Shown in pieces: positions 11,748 through 19,771 of a stretch of 20,427 nt of DNA. Made by a program: the position numbers and the translations under genes. A model generated the notes under the pieces. The model saw only the letters and a program-made list of their open reading frames with translations. It was not told the origin of the DNA and did no database searches. The stretch is from assembly GCA_046263255.1 (NCBI GenBank), contig JBHELD010000049.1, positions 1 through 20,427 of the forward strand. The letters run 5' to 3'. Each line of letters starts with the position of its first letter. Position 1 is the stretch's first letter. The stretch is from JALZEG01 sp046263255 (lineage in GTDB: Bacteria > Actinomycetota > CADDZG01 > WHSQ01).

Positions 11748-13745
11748 GTGCGATCCCTCGCGGCGCTCGGGCATCCCTCGCTGATCGCGGCGCTCGCGTT
11801 CGCGGGGCTCGCGCTCGTGCTGTGCGCGCTCGGGGCTTACCGGCGCCGCGAGGATTGCGCGCTCGCCGGCACCCGCGCCCTGTACGCGACCGCCGGCTTC
11901 ACGGGGCTCGCCGTCGTCGCGCTCGTCAACGCGCTGTTCCTTCACGACTTCTCTCTCGAGTACGTTGTGAACTACTCCTCGGAGTCGTTGAGCGGCGGCT
12001 ATCTCCTCGCCGCGCTGTGGGGCGGCATGGAGGGGTCGCTGCTGTTCTGGACGCTGCTGCTCACGGTCTTCGCGGCGATCGCCGTCCGCAACGCGCGCCG
12101 CTCCAGCTCCCACCTCGCGTCGTGGGCCGGCGCGGTGCTCGCCGGCGTCGGCGTCTTCTTCCTGCTGCTCCTCGTCCTTCCGGCCGACCCGTTCGCGGAG
12201 ACCGCGTCGATCCCGCCGGACGGCAACGGCCTCAACCCCCTGCTGCAGTCGCCGGGGATGGTCGTCCACCCGCCGCTGCTGTACACGGGGTTCGTGGGGT
12301 TCTCCATCCCGTTCGCGTTCGCGATCGCGGCCCTCCTCGCGGGCCGATCCGACGACTCCTGGTTCACGTCGACGAGGCGCTGGACGTTGTTTGCGTGGAG
12401 CGCGCTGTCGATCGGGATCGTCCTCGGAGGCGCGTGGGCCTACACGGAGCTCGGGTGGGGGGGCTACTGGGCGTGGGACCCGGTCGAGAACGCGTCGTTC
12501 ATGCCGTGGCTGACCGCGACCGCTTTCCTGCACTCGGTCGTCATCCAGGAGAAACGCCGGATGTTCAAGGTGTGGAACGTCTCGTTGATCGTGCTCACGT
12601 ACGTGCTCGCGATCTTCGGGACGTTCCTCACCCGGTCGGGGATCCTCTCGAGCATCCACACGTTCACCGAGGGCCCGATCGGGAAGTGGTTCCTGCCGTT
12701 CCTCGCGGTGATGCTGATCGGCGGGCTCGGGATCGTCGCGTGGAGGGTCGACGCGCTGCGCGGCGAGAACCGCTTCGACTCGCTGCTGTCGCGCGAGTCG
12801 GCGTTCCTCGCCAACAACGTGCTGTTCCTGGCTGCCGCGTTCACGGTGCTGTGGGGGACGATCTACCCGATCGTCGCGGCGATCCTCACGGGCGACCGGC
12901 TCGCGGTGGGGCCGCCGTTCTTCAACGCGGTCTTCGTGCCGATCGGGCTGGCGCTCCTGCTCCTCACCGGCGTAGGGCCGCTGATCTCGTGGCGGCGGAT
13001 GAGCCGCGGCGCGTTCGCGCGGATGGTGAGGACGCCGCTCGCCGCGGGCTCGGGGACCGGCGTCGTCCTCTGGATCGCCGGCGTCGACAGCACCGGCGCG
13101 CTGCTCGCGTTTTCGCTCTGCGCGTTCACGACCGTCGCGATCGCCGGCGAGTTCGCGCGCGGCAGCCGCGTCTACCGGGCCCGCGAGGGGCTCCCCCGGC
13201 ACGCTGCGCTCGCGCGCGCGTTCCTGCGGAACCGGCGGCGTTATGGAGGGTACGTCGTCCACCTCGGCGTCGTGCTGATCGTGATCGGCTTCGCCGGCTC
13301 GTCGGGCAAGGTCGAGCGCCACGCCCTCCTGGCGCGCGGCGAGAGCATGGGGGTGGGCGACTACCGGCTCGTCTACGAGGACTTCGCGTCGTCGGCGACC
13401 GACGAGAAGAACGTGTACCAGGCGACGATCGGGGTCTTCCGGGGTGGCGAGCGCATCGCGGCCCTCTACCCGCAGCGCAACCTGCACCTCGCGCAGAACC
13501 AGCCGCAGTCGGAGGTGGCCATCCGGTCGACGCCCGTGGAGGATCTCTACGTCGTCGTGTCGGAGTTCGACGCGAGCGGCGACGCGGACGTCCGGGCGTT
13601 CGTGAACCCGTTGACGTGGTGGATCTGGGCGGGGGCCGCGGTGATGCTCGGCGGGATGACCGTCCTCCTGTCGGGACGCCCGGCCCGCACTTCCCCTGCC
13701 GTCGCACGAACCGCAGTGCGAGAGCCCGCGGTGGCGACGCGATGA
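11748..13745 (+). CDS. ccmF: Cytochrome c heme lyase subunit CcmF
   Basis: A 665-residue protein of usual length for CcmF with about fifteen membrane helices. The heme-handling WWD domain is clear: WGGYWAWDPVENASF (about 237-251). The four conserved histidines are visible at 174 (VVHPPLLYTG), 262 (FLHSVV), 304 (SSIHTF) and 505 (YVVHLGVV). CcmF with CcmH takes heme from CcmE and attaches it to CxxCH motifs of apocytochromes. A large outside loop near the C-terminus (about 515-620) precedes the last helix. GTG start; the ribosome site is weak. Its TGA overlaps the ATG of ccmH (ATGA). Confidence 0.95.
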   Translation: MRSLAALGHPSLIAALAFAGLALVLCALGAYRRREDCALAGTRALYATAGFTGLAVVALVNALFLHDFSLEYVVNYSSESLSGGYLLAALWGGMEGSLLFWTLLLTVFAAIAVRNARRSSSHLASWAGAVLAGVGVFFLLLLVLPADPFAETASIPPDGNGLNPLLQSPGMVVHPPLLYTGFVGFSIPFAFAIAALLAGRSDDSWFTSTRRWTLFAWSALSIGIVLGGAWAYTELGWGGYWAWDPVENASFMPWLTATAFLHSVVIQEKRRMFKVWNVSLIVLTYVLAIFGTFLTRSGILSSIHTFTEGPIGKWFLPFLAVMLIGGLGIVAWRVDALRGENRFDSLLSRESAFLANNVLFLAAAFTVLWGTIYPIVAAILTGDRLAVGPPFFNAVFVPIGLALLLLTGVGPLISWRRMSRGAFARMVRTPLAAGSGTGVVLWIAGVDSTGALLAFSLCAFTTVAIAGEFARGSRVYRAREGLPRHAALARAFLRNRRRYGGYVVHLGVVLIVIGFAGSSGKVERHALLARGESMGVGDYRLVYEDFASSATDEKNVYQATIGVFRGGERIAALYPQRNLHLAQNQPQSEVAIRSTPVEDLYVVVSEFDASGDADVRAFVNPLTWWIWAGAAVMLGGMTVLLSGRPARTSPAVARTAVREPAVATR

Positions 13746-14200
13746 AGGCCCTCGTGCTGGTGCTCGTCGCGCTCGTCGGAGGGACCCCCGCGGCAGCCGC
13801 GGCGAGCCCGGAGGTCGTCGCGAACGCGGTTGCGCAGGAAGTGATGTCGCCCTATTGCCCCGGCGTCACGCTCCACGACTGCCCGTCGGCCGCGGCGCAG
13901 GAGATGCGCGCCGAGATCGGGGTGTGGGCCGAGGGCGGGATGAGCAAGGAGCAGATCCTCGACCGGCTCGAGGCGGATTTCGGTCCGTCCATCCGCGCGG
14001 TCCCCCCTGCCGAAGGCTCGGGGCTGCTCGCCTGGCTGCTGCCGGCGGTCGCCGTGGTGGCCGGGGCCACCGTGGCAACCGTGCTCGCGCGCCGGTGGGC
14101 GCGCCGTCCGGCGGCTGCCCCCGCTCCGGCGGACGCCGTCCCGCCCGAGGCCGCGGCGCGTCTGAGCGCGGAGCTCGACCGGCTGAGGAGCGAGTCGTGA
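13742..14200 (+). CDS. ccmH: CcmH-type apocytochrome thiol reductase (CX7C variant)
   Basis: A 152-residue protein: signal peptide (about 1-21), a three-helix CcmH/CycL domain (about 24-90), a membrane helix (about 94-115) and a Pro/Ala-rich tail. The family's usual LRCPxCQ reads SPYCPGVTLHDCPS here, so the redox cysteines are Cys39 and Cys47 with seven residues between, not two. The following AAAQEMRAEI and GMSKEQILDRLEADFG segments match the family well. It would reduce apocytochrome cysteines before heme attachment and partner CcmF. It overlaps ccmF by four bases and the next gene by four bases (GTGA). Confidence 0.88.
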   Translation: MKALVLVLVALVGGTPAAAAASPEVVANAVAQEVMSPYCPGVTLHDCPSAAAQEMRAEIGVWAEGGMSKEQILDRLEADFGPSIRAVPPAEGSGLLAWLLPAVAVVAGATVATVLARRWARRPAAAPAPADAVPPEAAARLSAELDRLRSES

Positions 14201-14598
14201 TCCCCGTGCTCGTCGTCGCGCTGCTCGCGTGCATCGCGCTCGCGTACGTCGCTCTCCCGCTCGGATCCCGGCGCGGCCACGGGGACGAGGGGCCCTCGCG
14301 GGAGGGCGAGCTGGACGCGCTGAAGACGACCGCGCTTGCCGCGATCGTCGACCTCGAAGCGGACCGTTCGGTGGGGAAGCTGTCGGACGAGGACTTCGAG
14401 GTGCTGAGGGCGCAGTACGAGGCCGAGGCCCTGCGGGCCCTGGTGGAGCTCGACGCGCTGAGGGCCCGCGCGGACGAGCCGGACGATCGCACGCTGGAAG
14501 AGGAGATCGCGGCGATGCGCCTGCGCCTCGCGTGCCCGCGTTGCGGCGGCCTCCGGTCGGCCGAGGGGACGTGCCCACGGTGTTCACCGGCCGCTTGA
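14197..14598 (+). CDS. CcmI-like membrane protein with C-terminal zinc ribbon
   Basis: A 133-residue protein with one N-terminal membrane helix (about 2-21), a helical region (about 36-110) of the CcmI N-terminal type (LDALKTTALAAIVDLEADRS, then GKLSDEDFEVLRAQYE), and a C-terminal zinc-ribbon CPRC...CPRC (Cys113, 116, 126, 129). CcmI proteins chaperone apocytochromes to the CcmF/H complex, but the TPR domain of proteobacterial CcmI is missing. The zinc ribbon suggests a metal-binding or protein-binding tail in the cytoplasm. GTG overlaps the ccmH stop; the 3' end overlaps the next gene. Confidence 0.75.
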   Translation: MIPVLVVALLACIALAYVALPLGSRRGHGDEGPSREGELDALKTTALAAIVDLEADRSVGKLSDEDFEVLRAQYEAEALRALVELDALRARADEPDDRTLEEEIAAMRLRLACPRCGGLRSAEGTCPRCSPAA

Positions 14599-15767
14599 AC
14601 CCCGCCGCTCTCGGAATCGCGGTCGTGCTCGTGTTCGCCGCGGGGCCCGCGACCGCGGCGGCCGGTCAAGCCGCACGTCAAGGGACGATCAAGGGCCGCG
14701 TCGTGAACGAGACGACCGGACGGCCGCAGCCCCGCGTACGCGTGACGCTGACGAGTGCCCGGGACGACGGGTCCGGTCTCGAGGAATACGGCACCACGAC
14801 GGACGAACGTGGCCGGTACCTCTTCCCCAACCTGGCCACCGGGAACGACCGCTTCTACGCAGTCGACGCGCGCTACCAGCGCGGCCTGTTCGCCGGCGGC
14901 GTCGTCCGGCTCCCGGGGAACACCACGAGCCCGCCGGTCATCGACTCCACGCTGCGGGTGTGGGAAACGACGACGGACCCGAGGGCGATAGTGATCCGGC
15001 GCGACAGCATCTTCATCGTCCCCAGCGACGACGGCGTCGGCGTCATCGAGGCCGTCCAGGTGACGAACGTGGCCGACGAGGCGTACATCGGCCGCGGCCG
15101 GGCTCTGGGGGCCGAGCGCGACGGCGGCGTCGCCAGCCTCGGTTTCGCCGTTCCCGCCACGGCGACCCTTCCTCCGTCGCCGATCGTCGACTCGGACATC
15201 GACATCCCCGCGATCGTCGAGACGTCGTTCGGCTTCGCCGCCACGATCGCGATCCCTCCCGGGAACAGGCGCATCGTCTACTCGTACGAGGTCCAGGGCG
15301 ACGGCGGCAACTACGACCTCTCGCGCCCCGTGGTCTACCCGACGCTCGAGGTCGGCGTGTACGCCGCGGACCCCCTCACGATCGACGCGAACCGCGTCGA
15401 GCCCGGCGGGACGCGCGACTTGCGGGGGAAGACCTATACCTTCTACTCCAGCGACGAGACCCTCGAGGCCGGCGACCGGCTGCAGATGGTGGCGGTTGCC
15501 GAGGCGTCCGCGGGGAACCTCCTCGCGCTGGGCGCCGCGGTTGCGGCGGTGCTGGTCGCCGCCGCCGGGGTGCTGGTCCTCCTGCGCCGCCGGCGACCGC
15601 ACGCCCGGCCTGGGGAGGCCGCGTCGCGGGAGGAGCTGGTCGAGGCGATCGCCCGGCTCGACCTCGCCAGGGAGCAGGGATTGGTGAGCGACGACGAGTG
15701 GGGGCCCCGCCGCGCCGACCTGAAGCGCAGGCTCGAGCGGTCGACGGCGACGGAGGGCCGGGCGTGA
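14571..15767 (+). CDS. Secreted/membrane protein with carboxypeptidase-regulatory-like domain in the ccm operon
   Basis: A 398-residue product with signal peptide (about 1-30) and a carboxypeptidase-regulatory-like beta-sandwich (about 38-115, with IKGRVVNETTGRPQPRVRVT and TTDERGRYLFPNL typical of that fold). A beta-rich outer region (about 125-310), a membrane helix (about 315-338) and a cytoplasmic tail follow. The tail reads EELVEAIARLDLAREQGLVS, echoing the helical segment of the preceding CcmI-like gene. The function is not established. Position between ccmH/ccmI and ccmA suggests a structural or client-binding role in the maturation system. GTG at 14571 is used; GTG at 14580, 11 bases after GAGGGG, is equally possible. 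It overlaps the previous gene and, by GTGA, ccmA. Confidence 0.75.
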   Translation: MPTVFTGRLNPAALGIAVVLVFAAGPATAAAGQAARQGTIKGRVVNETTGRPQPRVRVTLTSARDDGSGLEEYGTTTDERGRYLFPNLATGNDRFYAVDARYQRGLFAGGVVRLPGNTTSPPVIDSTLRVWETTTDPRAIVIRRDSIFIVPSDDGVGVIEAVQVTNVADEAYIGRGRALGAERDGGVASLGFAVPATATLPPSPIVDSDIDIPAIVETSFGFAATIAIPPGNRRIVYSYEVQGDGGNYDLSRPVVYPTLEVGVYAADPLTIDANRVEPGGTRDLRGKTYTFYSSDETLEAGDRLQMVAVAEASAGNLLALGAAVAAVLVAAAGVLVLLRRRRPHARPGEAASREELVEAIARLDLAREQGLVSDDEWGPRRADLKRRLERSTATEGRA

Positions 15768-16438
15768 CGGTCTCGATCGCGCTCGACCGCGTCGAGGTGG
15801 CGTTCGGGCGCACGCTCGCGCTGCACGACGTGACGCTCGAGCTCGCCGCGGGGGTGACCGGGCTCTTCGGACCCAACGGGTCCGGGAAGTCGACCTTCCT
15901 GTCGGTGCTCGCCGGGCTCACGCGGCCCACCGCGGGAGCCGCGACCTCCGGCGGCGCGCGCGTGACCGCGGCGCGCGAGGGATGGCGGCGGCTCGTCGGC
16001 TACGCCGGCCACGAGCCCGGCCTCTACCCCGCCCTGACCGTGCGAGAGAACCTGGAGCTGTGGGCGAAACTCTTCGACGCCCCCGCTCGTCGGGTAGACG
16101 TGACGATCGAGCAGCTCGGGCTGGGCGACCGCGGGCACACCGCCGTCCGCTCGCTCTCCGCCGGCTACCGGCGGCGCGCGGCGGTCGCGCGCGCGCTGCT
16201 CCACGACCCGGCCGTCCTGCTCCTCGACGAGCCCTACGCGAACCTGGACGACGAGGCCTCCGATCTGGTCTCGGCGGCCGTCGTCGAGTGGCGGCGGCCG
16301 GACAGGATCGGCGTGATCGCTACGCACGGGGCGAAGCGCGTGAAGGCGTATGCAGACGCAGGGATCATCCTGAAGCGCGGCCGGGTCGTCAGCTATCGCC
16401 GCGGCGCGCGCCAGCTCGCCGAGGCGGCGGTCACGTGA
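15764..16438 (+). CDS. ccmA: Heme ABC exporter ATP-binding protein CcmA
   Basis: A 224-residue ABC ATPase. Walker A GPNGSGKST (36-44), signature LSAGY (131-135), Walker B VLLLDEP (151-157) and H-loop His188 are intact. The short length and the GHEPGLYPALTVRENL segment in place of a Gln-loop match the CcmA family. With CcmB, CcmC and CcmD it forms the complex that releases heme-loaded CcmE from CcmC. GTG overlaps the preceding stop, and its own TGA overlaps the ccmB GTG, so the A-B pair is coupled. Confidence 0.92.
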   Translation: MTVSIALDRVEVAFGRTLALHDVTLELAAGVTGLFGPNGSGKSTFLSVLAGLTRPTAGAATSGGARVTAAREGWRRLVGYAGHEPGLYPALTVRENLELWAKLFDAPARRVDVTIEQLGLGDRGHTAVRSLSAGYRRRAAVARALLHDPAVLLLDEPYANLDDEASDLVSAAVVEWRRPDRIGVIATHGAKRVKAYADAGIILKRGRVVSYRRGARQLAEAAVT

Positions 16439-17163
16439 GCGCCGCCAGGTTCGTGCCGAAGACGGCCGCGCTCGTGCGCAAGGACCTGCGGATCGAGGCG
16501 CGCGGGCGCGACACGCTGCCGCCGATGATCGCCTTCACGCTCGCGGTCGTCCTCCTGCTCGCGTTCTCGCTGCCGGACGCCTCGCGGCTCGACCGGCCGG
16601 TCGGCCTTCCCACGGGAGGGTCGCTGCTCCTCGCGGACGTGCTGGCGGGGTTCCTGTGGGTCACCGTGCTGTTCGCAGGGCTTATCGGGTTCGCCCGCTC
16701 GTTCGAGGTCGAGAGGGAGGAAGGCGCGCTCGACGTCCTGCTGCTGGTCCCTCTCGACCGGTCGGGGCTGTTCGCGGCAAAGGCGCTGTCGAATCTCGTC
16801 TTCGTCCTCGCCGTCGAGGCGCTGCTGCTACCCGCGTACGCGCTGCTGTTCGGGATCGATCTCGGCGCGCGCTGGGGAGCGCTGGTCCTCGTCGCGCTGC
16901 TGGTCGACGTGGGGTTCGTCTGCGTCGGAACGCTCTTTGCGGCGCTCGCCGCACAGACGTCTTCCCGCGAGCTCATGTTGCCGCTGCTTGCGCTTCCCGC
17001 GCTCGTGCCGGTCTTCATCGCCGCGACGGAGCTGACCTCGGAGCTGTTCGCCGGCGCGGGGCTGGACGCGATCGCGGCGCGCGGCTGGTTCGGGATACTC
17101 GCCGTGTTCGACATAGTGTTCGCGACGGCGGGTGCCCTCGTCTTCGACTACGCGGTGGAATGA
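16435..17163 (+). CDS. ccmB: Heme exporter membrane subunit CcmB
   Basis: A 242-residue protein with six predicted membrane helices, of the usual CcmB length. It begins with a cytoplasmic amphipathic stretch (VRKDLRIEARGRDTLPPM) typical of the family, followed by SFEVEREEGALDVLLLVPLD after the second helix, which is also characteristic. It is the transmembrane partner of CcmA. The start overlaps ccmA and the stop overlaps the next gene (ATGA). No oddities apart from being separated from ccmC by an unrelated gene. Confidence 0.92.
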   Translation: MSAARFVPKTAALVRKDLRIEARGRDTLPPMIAFTLAVVLLLAFSLPDASRLDRPVGLPTGGSLLLADVLAGFLWVTVLFAGLIGFARSFEVEREEGALDVLLLVPLDRSGLFAAKALSNLVFVLAVEALLLPAYALLFGIDLGARWGALVLVALLVDVGFVCVGTLFAALAAQTSSRELMLPLLALPALVPVFIAATELTSELFAGAGLDAIAARGWFGILAVFDIVFATAGALVFDYAVE

Positions 17164-18305
17164 ACGCGCCGCGCCGGACCGCAGCCGCGCTCGCCCTCGC
17201 CGCCGCTCTGGCGGCGTGCGGGGGCGACACGTCGTACGAGGTGCTCCCCGACCGGTCGATGGCAGCCGCGCGCGGCATCACGCTGCCGGACCCGGTCCGC
17301 GCCACGCCTGCTTTCCTGCTGAGCTTCGACGGGCCGGTCGACGCCACCCGCGCCTCCGACATCGCGGGGACCAAGGGTGTCGCGGTGGCGGCGGCGATCT
17401 CGCTCGCCGAGCGGACCGTCGCAGGCCCCTCCGGGAGCGCGACGCTGCGCGTCGGTGCGGTAGATCCCCTGCTGTTCCGCGCGCTCGCGCCCGCGCCGAC
17501 GCGCGGGGCCGACTTCGTGTGGAGCGCGCTCGTCGCCGGCGAAGCCGTCGTCACGTTCGACGCCGCCGAGGATCTCGGGATCGCATCCTCGGGCGCGCTC
17601 GCGATCGGCGACACGTCGTTGCGAGCCGGCGCCGTCGCCGACAACGGGGTGCCGAACCTCGCCGACGTCCTCGTCGCGGACTTCGCCGGTGAGGACGCCG
17701 GGCTTCCCGGCCCGCGCCTCGTCGCCGTCGGCGTCGAAGACGCCGGCAAGGCCCCGGCGACCGGCGCGGCGCTGCGCGACGCGTTCCCCGGCGCGAAGGT
17801 GCGGAGGCTGCTCGGGGAGGTGCCGGGCCCCCTCGAGCCGGACGACCCGGAGGTCGTCGGCGAGAGCTCGGGCGGCCTCATCGGCACGATGAGGTTCGAG
17901 GTCCTGGACGACGGCTTCATCCGTCCCGACCCGGCGTGGGTGTCCGGGAACATCGCGTCGGCGACGGTTCCGATCCTGGGCTCCGTCACGTGCCACCGCA
18001 TCATGCTCCCGCAGCTCCATGCGGCCCTCGCCGAGATCGAGGCGGAAGGTCTCGCGGGCGAGATCTACCAGTACAACGGGTGCTACGTCCCGCGCTTCAT
18101 CGACCGCGATCCGGGCAAGCCGCTCTCGATGCACGCGTTCGGGCTCGCCTTCGACGTGAACACGCCGACGAACCAGCTCGGCACCGCCGGCGACATCGAC
18201 CCACGCGTCGTGGCGATCTTCGAGGAGTGGGGCTTCGTGTGGGGGGGCCGGTGGACGCGGCCGGATCCCATGCACTTCGAGCTCGGCCGGCTTGTCAGCC
18301 CGTGA
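17160..18305 (+). CDS. Lipoprotein with C-terminal M15-type (VanY-like) peptidase domain
   Basis: A 381-residue predicted lipoprotein (LALAAALAACGG near residues 11-22) with a long, unrecognised middle part (about 25-250). The C-terminal zinc peptidase domain is of the M15C / D-Ala-D-Ala carboxypeptidase VanY-like group. Zinc ligands are visible as His325 and Asp332 in SMHAFGLAFDVN and His372 in PMHFEL; the GFVWGGRW motif lies between them. Such enzymes trim peptidoglycan peptides outside the membrane. The gene sits between ccmB and ccmC with a four-base overlap to ccmB, so it is transcribed with the ccm genes; why is unclear. Possibly wall remodelling around the periplasmic machinery, or a chance insertion. 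Confidence 0.82.
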   Translation: MNAPRRTAAALALAAALAACGGDTSYEVLPDRSMAAARGITLPDPVRATPAFLLSFDGPVDATRASDIAGTKGVAVAAAISLAERTVAGPSGSATLRVGAVDPLLFRALAPAPTRGADFVWSALVAGEAVVTFDAAEDLGIASSGALAIGDTSLRAGAVADNGVPNLADVLVADFAGEDAGLPGPRLVAVGVEDAGKAPATGAALRDAFPGAKVRRLLGEVPGPLEPDDPEVVGESSGGLIGTMRFEVLDDGFIRPDPAWVSGNIASATVPILGSVTCHRIMLPQLHAALAEIEAEGLAGEIYQYNGCYVPRFIDRDPGKPLSMHAFGLAFDVNTPTNQLGTAGDIDPRVVAIFEEWGFVWGGRWTRPDPMHFELGRLVSP

Positions 18306-18364
18306 GCTACGGGGGCGCGTCGGGAGGCTCGTCCCGTGCAAGAACGGTTGCGGCGAGCCCCGAG

Positions 18365-18370
18365 TAACCT
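18365..18370 (+). promoter_or_regulatory. Putative -10 box of ccmC (leaderless)
   Basis: TAACCT ends exactly 7 bases before the ATG chosen for ccmC, the same geometry as at the tlpA-like gene. No ribosome site is present. It would restart transcription for ccmC-ccmD after the 72-base gap behind the peptidase gene. Confidence 0.45.
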
Positions 18371-18377
18371 GGCCGCC

Positions 18378-19175
18378 ATGGCCGCTCCGCCTCCCGCGGC
18401 GCCGTCCGCCGGCGCCTTTCGCACCCTCGACCGCCTCGGCTACGCCGCATGGGCGGCGGTCGCGATCTCGCTCGTGCTCGTCTTCTTCGTCGCGCGGAAG
18501 GCGGACCCGTCGATGGGAGGGGAGCTGCAGCGGATCTTCTACTTCCACGTCCCGTCCGCATGGATCGCGTACCTGGCCTTCGCGATCGTGTTCCTCGCGT
18601 CGATCGCCTACCTCAGGACCGGGAGCTCCAAATGGGACCTGCTGGCGGGCGGGGCCGCCGAGACCGGCGTCGTCTTCTGCACGCTCGTCCTCGTGACCGG
18701 CCCGATCTGGGCCGCGCCCGTGTGGGGGACGTGGTGGCAGTGGGACGCCCGTCTCACGTCGGCGCTCGTGCTGTGGCTGACGTACGTGGGATACCTGTTC
18801 TTGCGGGCTCTCTCGACCGACCCCGCGCGCACCGGCCGGCTCGCCGCGGTCGTCGGGATCGCCGGGTTCGTCAACGTGCCGATCGTGCACTTCTCGGTCC
18901 GGTGGTGGCGCACGCTCCACCCGAGCGGGCCCACACCGGCGAACCCGGCCGAGGCGTCGGGCCTCGGTTCGTCTGAGATGGTGACGTTCTTCGCCGCCCT
19001 CGCCGCGTTCACGTTGCTGTTCGCGTGGCTGCTCGGCACGCGGGTGCGGCTCGGGCGGCTGGAGCGGGAGGTCGACGCCCTGGAGCTGGCGCGCGCACGG
19101 TCGGAGGCGGAACCGGCGCCGGGGCCCCGCGCTCCGCTGGCGGCCCCGGCGGCGTTCGAACGGGCGGTCGAATGA
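18378..19175 (+). CDS. ccmC: Heme transporter/handling protein CcmC
   Basis: A 265-residue protein with six helices and the WWD heme-binding motif WGTWWQWDARLTS (about 116-128), plus histidines 57 (FYFHVPSAW) and 171 (VNVPIVHFSVRWW) that hold heme in this family. CcmC loads heme onto CcmE. The C-terminus has an added charged helix (LEREVDALELARARSEAEP) and an Ala/Pro tail beyond the usual length. The ATG was chosen because a -10 box lies 7 bases upstream; an in-frame start 14 codons earlier is less likely. The stop overlaps ccmD (ATGA). Confidence 0.93.
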   Translation: MAAPPPAAPSAGAFRTLDRLGYAAWAAVAISLVLVFFVARKADPSMGGELQRIFYFHVPSAWIAYLAFAIVFLASIAYLRTGSSKWDLLAGGAAETGVVFCTLVLVTGPIWAAPVWGTWWQWDARLTSALVLWLTYVGYLFLRALSTDPARTGRLAAVVGIAGFVNVPIVHFSVRWWRTLHPSGPTPANPAEASGLGSSEMVTFFAALAAFTLLFAWLLGTRVRLGRLEREVDALELARARSEAEPAPGPRAPLAAPAAFERAVE

Positions 19176-19315
19176 GCGACGTCGCATGGCTGTTCGTCGC
19201 GTTCACCGCGGTATGGGTCGCGCTGGGGGCGTATCTCGCCTCGATAGCGACGCGGCAGAAGCGCCTCGAACGCCGCCTCGACGAGCTGGCGCCGAGCCGT
19301 CGCGACGCCGCGTAA
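19172..19315 (+). CDS. ccmD: CcmD-family small membrane protein
   Basis: A 47-residue protein with one membrane helix (about 4-24) followed by a charged helix RQKRLERRLDEL. Size, topology and position right after ccmC fit the CcmD family, which helps CcmE release from the CcmABC complex. The ATG overlaps the ccmC stop. Such short proteins carry little sequence signal, so the call rests on context. Confidence 0.8.
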   Translation: MSDVAWLFVAFTAVWVALGAYLASIATRQKRLERRLDELAPSRRDAA

Positions 19316-19377
19316 GGCCTGCTCGCACGGTCTGAATTCACTTTCGGACTAGTGGCGACGACAGAGGCCCGCGCCGT

Positions 19378-19383
19378 TAATAT
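19378..19383 (+). promoter_or_regulatory. Putative -10 box of the bc-complex operon
   Basis: TAATAT lies 9 bases before the ATG at 19393 within an otherwise GC-rich spacer after ccmD. No clear -35 and no ribosome site, so the transcript would be nearly leaderless. Confidence 0.4.
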
Positions 19384-19392
19384 GACGCCCTG

Positions 19393-19764
19393 ATGGCCCT
19401 GCGCGAACGGATCTACAAGGTGACCGACGCGCCCATGACCTGGACCAGAGCCATAGTCCTGGGCACGTTCCTGTTCGTGGTAGCGACCTTCACGCTCGGC
19501 CAGGCTCCCTCGCTGATCATCTACAAGTTCGACCAGTACGTCGCCGAGATCATCGAGTTCTCGACGAAGATCCCCGGGGTCAACGACGAGGGCCTCAACG
19601 CGAAGCAGGTGGCGATCGTGCGCGACATCGTCGCCAACACGGTTCAGAACGCCTTTCTGATCACGTTCCTGGCCGGCGCCTACTTCTGGCAGAAGAGCAA
19701 GCAGAAGAGGACCGGGGCGAGGGGTCCGACCGACCCCGTCAAGGGTTACATGCCGGGGAAGTAG
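19393..19764 (+). CDS. Two-helix membrane protein at the head of the bc-complex operon
   Basis: A 123-residue protein with two predicted helices (about 18-36 and 82-100). Between them is a soluble loop rich in Ile/Glu (DQYVAEIIEFSTKIPGVNDE). I see no cofactor motif. The C-terminus is basic and ends GYMPGK. It is followed after 7 bases by the ferredoxin gene and then cytochrome b, so it is probably an accessory subunit of that complex. I do not recognise a named family with certainty. Confidence 0.7.
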   Translation: MALRERIYKVTDAPMTWTRAIVLGTFLFVVATFTLGQAPSLIIYKFDQYVAEIIEFSTKIPGVNDEGLNAKQVAIVRDIVANTVQNAFLITFLAGAYFWQKSKQKRTGARGPTDPVKGYMPGK

Positions 19765-19771
19765 GCGACCG

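Noticed and set aside
11822..14200. Long Arg-rich frame overlapping ccmF
   Set aside because: Out-of-frame shadow; the last part is simply the true ccmH frame joined to it.
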